Below, one piece after another: positions 33,391 to 42,352 of a DNA stretch of 64,000 nucleotides (the first letter of the stretch is position 1; every line of letters begins with the position of its first letter). The stretch comes from an uncultured Clostridia bacterium (lineage in GTDB: Bacteria > Bacillota > Clostridia > Oscillospirales > Acutalibacteraceae). The position numbers and the translations under genes are program-made. The stretch spans positions 1 to 64,000 of the forward strand of contig CALEII010000031.1 of NCBI GenBank assembly GCA_937876205.1, written 5' to 3'. The notes below the pieces were generated by a model. It had not been told where the DNA came from. It saw nothing but the letters and a program-made list of their open reading frames with translations, and did not search any database.

Positions 33391-34203
33391 ATGGGAATTT
33401 TTAAATCCGTTGGAACGGTGGTTTCCGAAATATGGAACAATAAAGTCCGTCTGTTCCGTCTTGCTTTGTATGAGCTGAAGAGTCAGCACGGCGGCACGTT
33501 TTTCGGTTTTCTGTGGAATTTTATGAACCCTGCATTACAGATACTTGTTTACTGGTTTGTCTTTGCAATCGGTCTCAGAAGAGGCGATGATATAAACGGA
33601 GTCCCGTACATTGTGTGGCTTGTTATAGGTATCATATGCTGGTACTATATGAATCAGGCAATGCTCGGTGCAGATATGGCTATCATCAGTTTTACCGATG
33701 TTCTCAAACGAATGAAATTTCCCATTGCCATTGTGCCCACAAAGACAGTTGCGGCAAACTTTATAACGCATCTGTGTTCAATGGTGATTGTTTTTGTTGT
33801 TGTTCTCGTCTCAGGTACAAAAATAAGCTCCTCAGTGTGGCTTCTGCCTTACTTTATCTTTGCAAGCACGATGTTTGTCACAGCTTACGGTCTGTTTGCT
33901 TCCACAATAAACGTTCTTTTCCGTGACTTTCACAATTTTTCAAATACGGCAATGCGTTTTCTGTTCTTTATTTCACCTGTAATGTGGCAGCCTGACAGAG
34001 ATAACACTCTTCTTAATGTGATAATGAAAATAAATCCGTTTGCATATATTCTTGACGGCTACCGTGATGCGATTCTTTACGGCAGGGATTTTACGGCAAA
34101 CATTGACGCCTGCATTATCTTCTGGGTGATAACAATTGTTATGTTTGTGACGAGCTGTGTTGTTCATATGCGATTCCGTCACAAGTTTATAGACCTGCTG
34201 TAA
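33391..34203 (+). CDS. Polysaccharide/teichoic acid ABC exporter, permease
   Basis: 270 residues with about six membrane segments. ABC-2 permease of the TagG/Wzm type, with the amphipathic start LYELKSQHGGTFFGFLWNFMNPALQILVYW typical in part of teichoic-acid and O-antigen exporters and the ending NPFAYILDGYRDAILYG. With the adjacent ATPase it would flip an undecaprenyl-linked polymer across the membrane. ATG 33391 follows AAGGTG at 7 nt; an in-frame TTG at 33367 is less likely. It is 12 bp ahead of the ATPase gene. Confidence 0.92.
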   Translation: MGIFKSVGTVVSEIWNNKVRLFRLALYELKSQHGGTFFGFLWNFMNPALQILVYWFVFAIGLRRGDDINGVPYIVWLVIGIICWYYMNQAMLGADMAIISFTDVLKRMKFPIAIVPTKTVAANFITHLCSMVIVFVVVLVSGTKISSSVWLLPYFIFASTMFVTAYGLFASTINVLFRDFHNFSNTAMRFLFFISPVMWQPDRDNTLLNVIMKINPFAYILDGYRDAILYGRDFTANIDACIIFWVITIVMFVTSCVVHMRFRHKFIDLL

Positions 34204-34215
34204 GGAGGGAATAAA

Positions 34216-35019
34216 ATGTGTGAAAATGTAATTATATGTGAGCATATCACAAAGGATTATCCTCTTTATTCCTCTTTCGGTGAAAAGCTCAAGGGGCTTG
34301 TTCTTAAGAATAACAAGGTCGGCACATTCAGAGCGCTTGACGATATTTCCGTCACGATGAAAAAAGGCGAATGTGTAGGTCTTATAGGTCTTAACGGCAG
34401 CGGCAAGTCAACGCTTGCAAGCGTTATTACAGGTATTACCACACCGACACAGGGTAAGGTTGAAGTTAAGGGCGAGGTAAGTATGCTCTGTGCCTCCTCA
34501 GGTATGAGACCTCAGCTGTCAGGTGTTGACAATATCAGATTCAAATGTCTGCTTATGGGGTACAACGATAAACAGATAAAAGAAATTGAAAAAGAAATAA
34601 TAGATTTTGCCGATATCGGAATTCATATTGACCAGCCCGTAAAAACATACTCAAGCGGTATGCGTTCAAGACTCGGTTTTGCAATAGCTGTTCACATTGA
34701 CCCTGAAATTCTCATTATTGATGAGGCTCTTTCGGTCGGTGATTCAAGTTTTGCAGACAAATGTCTGAAAAAAGTGGATGAATTCAAAGAAAAAGGCAAG
34801 ACAATAGTTTTTGTCAGCCACGCAGTAACTCAGATGACAGAATTCTGTGACAGAATTATATGGATAAATCAGGGTAAGCTTGTGGGGGTCGGCACCCCTG
34901 ATGAGATTATCAAGCCGTATTGCGGTTTTGCCCGTGAATTCAACGGTATGACAAACGAGCAGAGAAAAAATATTATGCCCGACCTTCTTGAATACCAGAG
35001 AAAGTACCATGTAATCTGA
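34216..35019 (+). CDS. Polysaccharide/teichoic acid ABC exporter, ATPase
   Basis: 267 residues. ABC ATPase of the TagH/Wzt type: Walker A GLNGSGKST (58-66), signature YSSGMRSRLGFA, Walker B ILIIDEALSVGD and the switch His in VSHAV. It ends soon after the nucleotide-binding domain, so it lacks the C-terminal substrate-recognition domain of some Wzt proteins and should use the non-capped mechanism. TAAGGAGGG precedes the ATG. The coiled-coil gene follows after 24 bp. Confidence 0.93.
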   Translation: MCENVIICEHITKDYPLYSSFGEKLKGLVLKNNKVGTFRALDDISVTMKKGECVGLIGLNGSGKSTLASVITGITTPTQGKVEVKGEVSMLCASSGMRPQLSGVDNIRFKCLLMGYNDKQIKEIEKEIIDFADIGIHIDQPVKTYSSGMRSRLGFAIAVHIDPEILIIDEALSVGDSSFADKCLKKVDEFKEKGKTIVFVSHAVTQMTEFCDRIIWINQGKLVGVGTPDEIIKPYCGFAREFNGMTNEQRKNIMPDLLEYQRKYHVI

Positions 35020-35043
35020 CAAAAGTGTGAAGGGGTTAGAAAA

Positions 35044-35346
35044 ATGGATGAAAAAGAATTGCAGAAACTGAATGAACAGCTTATGCAGGAAAATACTGCA
35101 CTGCAGGAAGAGGTCAATATGCTTGTCGATGAGCTCAGACGCTGCAGAAGTGACATTACTGCTCAGATTTCATTTACCAATACTGTCAAAAAGGATATGA
35201 GAAGACTTGAGGTGCAGCTTAACAGCCTGAAAACAGAAAATGCATCCTTCAAAAAGAAATTCTCACTGATTGAAAACAACCCGATAGGCAGATTTGCGCT
35301 GAAGGTTTACAGATGGCTTCGTGAATTAAGAAGACGCAGAGGGTAA
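35044..35346 (+). CDS. Small coiled-coil protein of the polysaccharide operon
   Basis: 100 residues, family not recognised. Residues about 1-80 are a heptad-rich coiled coil (ELQKLNEQLMQENTALQEEV), followed by IENNPIGRFALKVYRWLRELRRRRG, a basic amphipathic end that could lie on the membrane. No membrane segment. Placed between exporter ATPase and glycosyltransferase with gaps of 24 and 4 bp, it is probably a scaffold or chain-length/coupling factor of the exporter, as coiled coils are in some O-antigen systems; this is inference. A GGGG-like ribosome site (GAAGGGGTTAG) precedes the ATG. Confidence 0.72.
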   Translation: MDEKELQKLNEQLMQENTALQEEVNMLVDELRRCRSDITAQISFTNTVKKDMRRLEVQLNSLKTENASFKKKFSLIENNPIGRFALKVYRWLRELRRRRG

Positions 35347-35350
35347 AGAT

Positions 35351-38300
35351 ATGAACAGTAAAAAGATAGAAAAAATTCTTACAGGGCTGAAAAACAGAAA
35401 AAAAGTTCTTGATGAAATTCTCTCAAGATATAATATTGATGCAAACGATGACGCATCTGCTTTTGAAACAAAATGTGAGTCACTTAAAAAGCTTAAGGTT
35501 GCCGCAATTATGGACGCTTTCACGCTGGGCAATTTTAAAACAGAATGTGACCTTATGGAGGTTACCTCCGAAAACTGGAAAAATGAAATAGAACAGTTCA
35601 AGCCTGATCTGTTCTTTCTTGAATCAGCGTGGGGCGGAAAGGACAATTCCTGGTACAGAAAAATCGCAAACGGCAGCAAGGAAATATATGATCTGACAGA
35701 ATACTGTCACGAACACGATATTCCCGTTATTTTCTGGAACAAGGAAGACCCTGTTTATACAGACACATTTATGGCAGCTGCTTCCTGTGCAGACTATGTT
35801 TTCACAACTGATTTTGACTGCATCGAGCGGTATAAGAGAACTCTGCAGCACAACAATGTGTATCTGCTCCATTTCTCAGCTCAGCCTCTCGTGCATAACC
35901 CTCTTGAAATGCACGACAGAAAAGATAAATTCTGTTTTGCAGGAGCTTATTATCACCGATACAAGGACCGTTCAAGAGTGTTTGATGAATTTGCAGATGC
36001 TTTTGAAAGGGGCAAGGGGCTTGAGATTTTTGACAGAAACTTAGGCTCGGCAAGACCTGAGCACGCATTCCCTCAGAGATATAACAAGATGATTGTGGGC
36101 ACACTTACGCCCGATGATATACATATTGCCTACAAGGGCTATAATTACGGAATAAATATGAACTCCGTTGCACAGTCGCAGACGATGTTCGCAAGGCGTG
36201 TATATGAGCTCCTTGCATCAAACACCGTGTCCGTGGGCAATTATTCAAGAGGTGTCAAAAATCTGTTCGGTGACCTGACTGTTGCAACTGACAGTGCTGT
36301 CACAATGCAGAAGCAGCTTGACAGATACTGTTCAGATGAAAGGGACTACCGTAAATACAGACTTCTCGGTCTCAGAAGTGTTCTGAAAGAGCATCTTTGC
36401 GAAGACAGACTAGGCTTTATCGCACAGTGTGTATTCGGTAAGGATATGAGAGAAAAGCTTCCCGTTGTCACGGTTGTTTCAGCTGCGTCAACTGATGAAG
36501 AAATGGCAAGAGTCAGAAAAGCATTTGACAGACAGAGCTATGACAATAAAAAGCTTGTGTTTGTGAATGACGGCAAATACACTGCGCAGGACGGATTTGT
36601 TGCTGCTTTCTCAGCTGATGACTATTACGGTGAGAATTACCTGCTCGACCTTGTGCTTTCGGTAAGATACAGCAAGGCTCAGGGCTTCGGTAAGCTCCAC
36701 TACCATACAAAGACTGCTGACGGTATTGAGCTCAACGGCACCGAGGGCACATATAAGCCCTGTGACAGACTTTTCAGCACACGCAGTATTGTAAAGCAGG
36801 AGTGTGTCGGTGATATTATCGCTTTCGCAAACGGAACAGAGCTTGAGGGTGAATTTATCTGTACGGATGAATTCAGCTACTGCAGGAACTGTACCGATGA
36901 CGAATGTGCACAGGTTGATGATATTTTTGTTGCCGACAAGGGTATTCCTCTTGAAAGAATAAATGCTGCTGCAGCTTCAATAAATTATCTTGAGCTTGAT
37001 TCGGAGATGCTGACAATATCTTCAAAGGAGCTTGCTGATGATTACAAGGGCAGAATCAAGGGCGTTGATCTGAGCCTTGAATCAGGAAAACTTATAATCA
37101 AATCCGCACTTGCAGATGACAAGTTTGAATATGTTCATTTTAACTCAAAATATCTTATAAGTGATTTCTGCAGCGGTGAAAATCTTTCTGTTATGTTCAG
37201 CGGCTCGGGAACGGTCAACAGTGAAAACTTCTGTTTCTTCTATGACGGCAATATGAATAAAATCGGCAATGCTAAGTCAACGGGCAACAGAGTGCTTTCT
37301 GCAGAAATTCCCGAAAATGCTGTATATGTAAGCTTCTGCTTCCGTATAAAGGGCAGCGGCACCAAGGAGATTTCATCAGTTATCGCAAGCGGAAGCTTTG
37401 AGTCGAATAACGCAACACCTTTCCTGACAAGGTCAGACACAATAGTCGTAGCAGACCATTACCCTTCATATGATGACCTTTACAGATATATGTTTGTTCA
37501 TAAGCGTGCAACTCTTTATAAGGATTACGGTCTTGTGGCAGATATAATGAGAATAAATATGTGGAATGACAGCTGTTACCGTGAGTTTGAAGGAATGAAC
37601 GTGGCAGAGGGTGGCGCAGAAAAACTTGCAACTGCTCTTGACAGCGGTACTGTAAAAAATGTGTGCGTTCATTTTATGACTCCGTATCTCTGGAGCGTAA
37701 TTAAGAATTATCTTGATGACATCAGTCTTACCATATGGGTTCACGGCAGTGATATCCAGCCCTGGCAAAGACGCTCATTTAACTACACAACTGCGGAGGA
37801 TATCGCAGCAGCAGAAAAAGATACTGAGCAGCGTATGACATTCTGGAGAGAAGTGCTTGACAGTGCAAAACATTATGATGTCCATTTTGTCTGCGTTTCA
37901 GAAAACTTCAGAAGTGCCATTGAAGAGGATTATAAAACTGATGTGAGTGATATATTCTCTGTAATTCATAACTGTATTGATACCGATATGTTCTCATACG
38001 AGAAAAAGGATGAGTCGCAGAGATTCAGCATAATGTCGGTAAAATCATTCAGTACACTCACTTATGCAAATGACATCACAAGGCAGGCAATACTTCTTCT
38101 GAGCAATGAGCCTGAATTCTCAGAAATGACATTTGACCTTTACGGTGACGGTGACAGATTTGAGGAGGATACAAAGGGGCTTAAAAAATTCTCAAACGTG
38201 CATCTGCACAGAGGCTTCCTCACACAGAGTCAGATTGCAGAAAAGCATAAATCACACGGCATTTACATTGCCACCACAAGAATGGATACTCAGGGAGTGT

Positions 38301-38569
38301 CAAGAGATGAAGCAATGTCATCGGGACTTGTTCCGGTTGCAAACGCAGTTGCCGCAATTCCCGAATTTGTGGATGAAAACTGCGGAATTCTTGCTCCCGC
38401 AGAGGATGCACGGGCTGTTGCAGACGGAATTCTGAAGCTCGTGAGAGACCCGCAGCTGTTTATGCGTCTGAGTGAAAACGCAGCAAAGCGTGTCAGAAGT
38501 CAGACGGCACAGGAATATACAATAAGCAAGGAAGTTGCTTTAATAAAGTCAAGGAGAGATAAGAAATGA
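35351..38569 (+). CDS. Large two-domain glycosyltransferase
   Basis: 1072 residues. The N-terminal part (about 45-340) resembles DUF3880/CgeB-type glycosyltransferases (FWNKEDPVYTDTF, FAGAYYHRYKDR, YKGYNYGINMNS, ARRVYELLASNT). The middle contains an incomplete GT2-like part (VVTVVSAASTDEEMARVRKAFDRQSY) and a beta-rich stretch. The C-terminal third is a GT4 enzyme (NVCVHFMTPYLWSVI, VHGSDIQPW, MSVKSFSTLTYANDI, HLHRGFL, TRMDTQGVSRDEAMSSGLVPVA). It would add at least two sugars to the exported polymer. Stop and start overlap by 4 bp with the next gene, so synthesis is coupled to precursor supply. No membrane segments seen. Confidence 0.85.
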   Translation: MNSKKIEKILTGLKNRKKVLDEILSRYNIDANDDASAFETKCESLKKLKVAAIMDAFTLGNFKTECDLMEVTSENWKNEIEQFKPDLFFLESAWGGKDNSWYRKIANGSKEIYDLTEYCHEHDIPVIFWNKEDPVYTDTFMAAASCADYVFTTDFDCIERYKRTLQHNNVYLLHFSAQPLVHNPLEMHDRKDKFCFAGAYYHRYKDRSRVFDEFADAFERGKGLEIFDRNLGSARPEHAFPQRYNKMIVGTLTPDDIHIAYKGYNYGINMNSVAQSQTMFARRVYELLASNTVSVGNYSRGVKNLFGDLTVATDSAVTMQKQLDRYCSDERDYRKYRLLGLRSVLKEHLCEDRLGFIAQCVFGKDMREKLPVVTVVSAASTDEEMARVRKAFDRQSYDNKKLVFVNDGKYTAQDGFVAAFSADDYYGENYLLDLVLSVRYSKAQGFGKLHYHTKTADGIELNGTEGTYKPCDRLFSTRSIVKQECVGDIIAFANGTELEGEFICTDEFSYCRNCTDDECAQVDDIFVADKGIPLERINAAAASINYLELDSEMLTISSKELADDYKGRIKGVDLSLESGKLIIKSALADDKFEYVHFNSKYLISDFCSGENLSVMFSGSGTVNSENFCFFYDGNMNKIGNAKSTGNRVLSAEIPENAVYVSFCFRIKGSGTKEISSVIASGSFESNNATPFLTRSDTIVVADHYPSYDDLYRYMFVHKRATLYKDYGLVADIMRINMWNDSCYREFEGMNVAEGGAEKLATALDSGTVKNVCVHFMTPYLWSVIKNYLDDISLTIWVHGSDIQPWQRRSFNYTTAEDIAAAEKDTEQRMTFWREVLDSAKHYDVHFVCVSENFRSAIEEDYKTDVSDIFSVIHNCIDTDMFSYEKKDESQRFSIMSVKSFSTLTYANDITRQAILLLSNEPEFSEMTFDLYGDGDRFEEDTKGLKKFSNVHLHRGFLTQSQIAEKHKSHGIYIATTRMDTQGVSRDEAMSSGLVPVANAVAAIPEFVDENCGILAPAEDARAVADGILKLVRDPQLFMRLSENAAKRVRSQTAQEYTISKEVALIKSRRDKK

Positions 38570-39786
38570 TAAATATTATTGGTCTTGGTTACATCGGTCT
38601 CCCTACGGCACTGATGTTTGCATCACACGGCGTTGAGGTAGTCGGCACAGATTATAACAAGGATCTTGTTGCCACTCTCAATGCAGGCAAAACAACATTT
38701 GAAGAAAAGGGACTCGACGAGCTTTTTGACGAAGCTGTAAAGTGCGGCATAAAGTTCTCCACAGAGTATCAGAAAACTGATATGTACATCGTTGCAGTTC
38801 CCACACCCTATGATAAGGAGACAAAGCGTATTGATGCGTGCTATGTCATTGCCGCAGTGAAGCAGGTTATGACAGTGTGCCCCAAGGGTGCAACTGTCGT
38901 TATTGAATCCACGGTTTCTCCCGGTACAATTGACAGATTTGTCCGCCCTGTTATTGAGGAAAACGGATTTGTTATAGGTGAAGATATCAATCTTGTTCAC
39001 GCTCCCGAGAGAATTATCCCCGGCAATATGGTTTACGAGCTTCTTCACAACTCAAGAACTATCGGCGCTGATGATAAGGCTATAGGTGAAAAGGTAAAGA
39101 GCCTTTACGCTTCCTTCTGTCAGGGCGAAATTGTTGTTACCGATATCAGAACAGCTGAAATGACAAAGGTTGTTGAGAATACCTTCAGAGATATCAATAT
39201 CGCTTTTGCAAACGAGCTTGTTAAAATCTGCAGAAGCGATAATATGGATGTTTATGAGATAATCAGAATTGCAAATAAACACCCCAGAGTAAACATTCTC
39301 TCTCCCGGCCCCGGTGTAGGCGGTCACTGTATTTCGGTTGACCCCTGGTTCCTTGTGGGTGACTATCCTTCATATGCAAATCTTATCAAGCAGGCAAGAC
39401 TTATCAACGACTCAATGCCCGACTTCGTTCTTGAAAGAATTTACAATATTATGAAAGAAAACGGCATCAAGGATGTGTCAAAGGTCGGTTTCTACGGTCT
39501 GACATACAAAGAAAATGTTGACGACGTGCGTGAAAGCCCCACACTCCAGATGCTTGAGAGTATGGAGAGACATCTTGCTCACGGCGTAAAGGTTTATGAC
39601 CCGTTCATAGCTTCAGATATGGTTGAGAATCAGTATCATGACCTTGATAAATTCCTTTCGGACGTTGAGCTTGTTGTTCTTCTTGTCGGTCACGATGAAA
39701 TCAAAGAAAATATGGATAAGCTCAAAGGCAAGATTGTTCTTGATACAAGAAATATCTGCAATCTTGACGGCACATACAGACTGTAA
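38566..39786 (+). CDS. wecC: UDP-N-acetyl-D-mannosamine dehydrogenase
   Basis: 406 residues. Oxidises UDP-ManNAc to UDP-ManNAcA in two NAD-dependent steps. Rossmann motif IIGLGYIGLP (4-13), the NAD-binding VAVPTP segment, STVSPGT, and the catalytic Cys in GVGGHCISVDPWF, followed by the central dimer helix and the UDP-binding C-terminal domain (GLTYKENVDDVRESP). The adjacent epimerase gene supplies its substrate and favours WecC over other UDP-sugar dehydrogenases. ATG overlaps the preceding stop by 4 bp. Confidence 0.92.
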   Translation: MINIIGLGYIGLPTALMFASHGVEVVGTDYNKDLVATLNAGKTTFEEKGLDELFDEAVKCGIKFSTEYQKTDMYIVAVPTPYDKETKRIDACYVIAAVKQVMTVCPKGATVVIESTVSPGTIDRFVRPVIEENGFVIGEDINLVHAPERIIPGNMVYELLHNSRTIGADDKAIGEKVKSLYASFCQGEIVVTDIRTAEMTKVVENTFRDINIAFANELVKICRSDNMDVYEIIRIANKHPRVNILSPGPGVGGHCISVDPWFLVGDYPSYANLIKQARLINDSMPDFVLERIYNIMKENGIKDVSKVGFYGLTYKENVDDVRESPTLQMLESMERHLAHGVKVYDPFIASDMVENQYHDLDKFLSDVELVVLLVGHDEIKENMDKLKGKIVLDTRNICNLDGTYRL

Positions 39787-39801
39787 AAGGAGCAAAAACC
39801 G

Positions 39802-40917
39802 ATGAAAACAGTAATGCTTGTATTCGGCACAAGACCCGAGGCTATAAAAATGTGTCCTCTTGTGCTTGAACTCAAAAAAAGAGAGAATCTTAAAACAGTT
39901 GTCTGCGTTACAGGGCAGCACAGGCAGATGCTTGATGCTGTTCTTGATACATTCGGTGTTGTACCCGATTATGACCTGTCAATTATGAAAGACAGACAGA
40001 CTCTTTTTGACATCACAACAAATATCCTTATGGGTATAAAGGGTGTGCTTGAAGAGGTGAAGCCCGATGTTGTGCTTGTTCACGGCGACACTTCAACAAC
40101 ATTTGTAACTGCTCTTGCCTGCTTCTATATGCAGATTCCCATCGGCCACGTTGAGGCAGGTCTGCGTACATATAACATTTATTCACCTTATCCCGAAGAG
40201 TTTAACCGTCAGGCTGTAAGTATCATTTCAAAATATAATTTTGCGCCCACTCAGATGTCAAAGGACAATCTTCTTAAAGAGGGCAAGGATGCAGAGACTA
40301 TCTATATCACAGGTAACACTGCCATTGATGCTCTCAAGACAACAGTCCGTGAGGACTACAGCCATCCTGAGCTTGAATGGGCAAGTGATTCAAGACTTAT
40401 TATGCTTACAGCTCACAGAAGAGAGAACTTAGGTGAGCCTATGCATCATATGTTCAGAGCAATAAAGAGAATTATTGACGAAACACCCGATATCAAGGTA
40501 ATTTATCCCATTCATATGAATCCCGTTGTCCGTGAAGCCGCAAGAGCGGTTTTCGGTGATGATGACAGAGTTCATATCATTGAGCCTCTTGATGTGCTTG
40601 ATTTCCACAACTTTCTGGCTCGCTCATATCTTATTCTCACAGACAGCGGCGGTGTGCAGGAGGAGGCTCCGTCTCTCGGTAAACCCGTTCTTGTTATGAG
40701 AGACACAACAGAGCGTCCCGAAGGCATAAAGGCAGGCACACTCAAGCTTGTGGGCACTGATGAAGAGTTTATCTATAACACATTCAGAACACTTCTCACA
40801 GACAAGGCTGAGTATGAGAAAATGAGTAAGGCTTCAAACCCCTACGGTGACGGAAAAGCAAGCTCAAGAATTGCCGATATACTCGAATTCGGCAAAACAG
40901 AGGAAATAAACATATAA
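39802..40917 (+). CDS. wecB: UDP-N-acetylglucosamine 2-epimerase (non-hydrolysing)
   Basis: 371 residues, full length. Converts UDP-GlcNAc to UDP-ManNAc. Conserved blocks FGTRPEAIKM (N terminus), VHGDTSTTF, HVEAGLRTYN, YPEEFNRQ, TAHRRENLGEPM and DSGGVQEEAPSLGKPVLVMRDTTERPE are complete. With wecC it gives UDP-ManNAcA for the polymer. AAAGGAGCAAAAACCG precedes the ATG. Last gene of the operon; no strong terminator is visible after it, only a short TGTGT/ACACA hairpin before a T-run. Confidence 0.96.
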   Translation: MKTVMLVFGTRPEAIKMCPLVLELKKRENLKTVVCVTGQHRQMLDAVLDTFGVVPDYDLSIMKDRQTLFDITTNILMGIKGVLEEVKPDVVLVHGDTSTTFVTALACFYMQIPIGHVEAGLRTYNIYSPYPEEFNRQAVSIISKYNFAPTQMSKDNLLKEGKDAETIYITGNTAIDALKTTVREDYSHPELEWASDSRLIMLTAHRRENLGEPMHHMFRAIKRIIDETPDIKVIYPIHMNPVVREAARAVFGDDDRVHIIEPLDVLDFHNFLARSYLILTDSGGVQEEAPSLGKPVLVMRDTTERPEGIKAGTLKLVGTDEEFIYNTFRTLLTDKAEYEKMSKASNPYGDGKASSRIADILEFGKTEEINI

Positions 40918-40956
40918 AAATCTGTCTGTGTTTTACACAATTTTTTCATTTGCTTA

Positions 40957-40985
40957 TTGAAAAATGCTGATTTATTAGTTATAAT
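40957..40985 (+). promoter_or_regulatory. Promoter of the secreted phosphoesterase gene
   Basis: TTGAAA (40957-40962), 17-nt spacer, TATAAT (40980-40985), 33 bp before the start codon. Confidence 0.7.
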
Positions 40986-41018
40986 ATATACGCATTTTAT
41001 ATGAAAGGTGATTTAATT

Positions 41019-42200
41019 ATGAAGTTTGCAAAAAAAGTTCTTGCTGTTGCAATGGCTATGCTTATGCTCACAGCAACATTTGCAATGTCTGCATCTGCAG
41101 ATTTTTCAGACTACATTCTCAAGTTTGATGATGAAGGCAAATTCAATATTATGATTTTTGCCGACAGTCAGGATGACGAAACTCTTGAGGAAACTACAGC
41201 TCAGCTTATGAGAGAAGCTCTTGCAGCTTATACACCTGACCTTGTTGTTTTCCTTGGTGACAACACTGTTGCACACGGTTATGAAAATCAGGCAAAGGCA
41301 ATTGAAACAATTGTCACTCCCTGTGTTGAAGCAGGCGTTCCCTTTACACTTGTTTTCGGTAACCATGACCAGGAGCAGGGCGTTGAAAAGGAAGTTCTTC
41401 TGCGTGAATATCAGAAGTACCCCGGTTGTCTTGCATATGATGTAAATCCCGAGCTTTACGGCTGCGGCAACCACAATCTTCCCATTCTTGCTTCAAACGG
41501 TCTGGGTATCGCATTCAACCTTTGGTTTGTTGATTCAGGTACATCAACAGAAGAAGCAGGCGGCTATGATTATGTAAGAGAAGATCAGATCAACTGGTAC
41601 AAGGATACAGCAGCTGCTCTTGCTAAGCTCAACGGCGGTGAAGTTGTTCCTGCTATCCACTTCCAGCACATTATTGTTCCCGAAGCATACGATGCACTTG
41701 GTATGATGAAGATTCCCGTAGGTATCGGCGAATGGACATTTGACGGTCAGGCATATCTTCCTATCCCCAACTTTGGTGCATACACAGGTTTCCTTTTTGA
41801 GCCTCCCTGTCCCTCACACATTAACGGCGGTCAGATGGATGCATGGCTTGAAACAGGTGACGTTATGGCTACATTCTATGGTCATGACCATGTCAATGAC
41901 TTCACAACAACATACGAAGGCATTGACATCACAACTGTTCCCACAGTCGGCTGCAATTCATACAGCAACGACATCAACAGAGGTGTAGGTCTCATCACTC
42001 TTGATGAAAGTGACCTTTCAACATACGAATACGAAGCTCTGCGTATGTATGATTTTGCTCTTGCAGAGGGCTCAAAGATTCTCGATTGCGAAGGTGCACT
42101 CAGTAAGACAAACTATCAGCTTAACAAGTTCCTTGACGAAATCCTTACAAAGATTCATTCAATGTTCTCAGGATTTTCACTTCCCTCATTTGGTAAGTAA
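41019..42200 (+). CDS. Secreted calcineurin-like phosphoesterase, paralogue 1
   Basis: 393 residues. Signal peptide (about 1-27, ASA|DF) followed by a phosphoesterase core: IFADSQDDE, VFLGDN, FGNHDQE, HFQHI and GHDHVNDF. The first metal motif, D-x-H in most of the superfamily, reads D-S-Q here and D-I-Q in the paralogue at 50132-51319, to which it aligns throughout. The C-terminal tail LDEILTKIHSMFSGFSLPSFGK is amphipathic and resembles the free peptide at 49943. ATG 41019 with AAAGGTGAT is chosen over ATG 41001. Substrate unknown; a terminator follows. Confidence 0.85.
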   Translation: MKFAKKVLAVAMAMLMLTATFAMSASADFSDYILKFDDEGKFNIMIFADSQDDETLEETTAQLMREALAAYTPDLVVFLGDNTVAHGYENQAKAIETIVTPCVEAGVPFTLVFGNHDQEQGVEKEVLLREYQKYPGCLAYDVNPELYGCGNHNLPILASNGLGIAFNLWFVDSGTSTEEAGGYDYVREDQINWYKDTAAALAKLNGGEVVPAIHFQHIIVPEAYDALGMMKIPVGIGEWTFDGQAYLPIPNFGAYTGFLFEPPCPSHINGGQMDAWLETGDVMATFYGHDHVNDFTTTYEGIDITTVPTVGCNSYSNDINRGVGLITLDESDLSTYEYEALRMYDFALAEGSKILDCEGALSKTNYQLNKFLDEILTKIHSMFSGFSLPSFGK

Positions 42201-42218
42201 TAAGACTTGAATAATTCG

Positions 42219-42254
42219 GATAACCGTGCTATACTTAGCATGGTTATCTTTTTT
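42219..42254 (+). terminator. Terminator after phosphoesterase paralogue 1
   Basis: 13-bp stem GATAACCGTGCTA/TAGCATGGTTATC (one G-U pair), TACT loop, then six T. Confidence 0.92.
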
Positions 42255-42352
42255 CTGCTTTATGGGAAATTGCATTTCCTGTAATGTGGACTTACCTGAA
42301 ACAGTCACCGCAGGCGTATGTTAAAATCAGTTTTATTGAGGAGGGGATGAAT

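Noticed and set aside
33391..35019. The exporter pair as a drug-resistance pump
   Set aside because: The permease N terminus, the ATPase type and the neighbouring sugar-nucleotide and glycosyltransferase genes point to polymer export.
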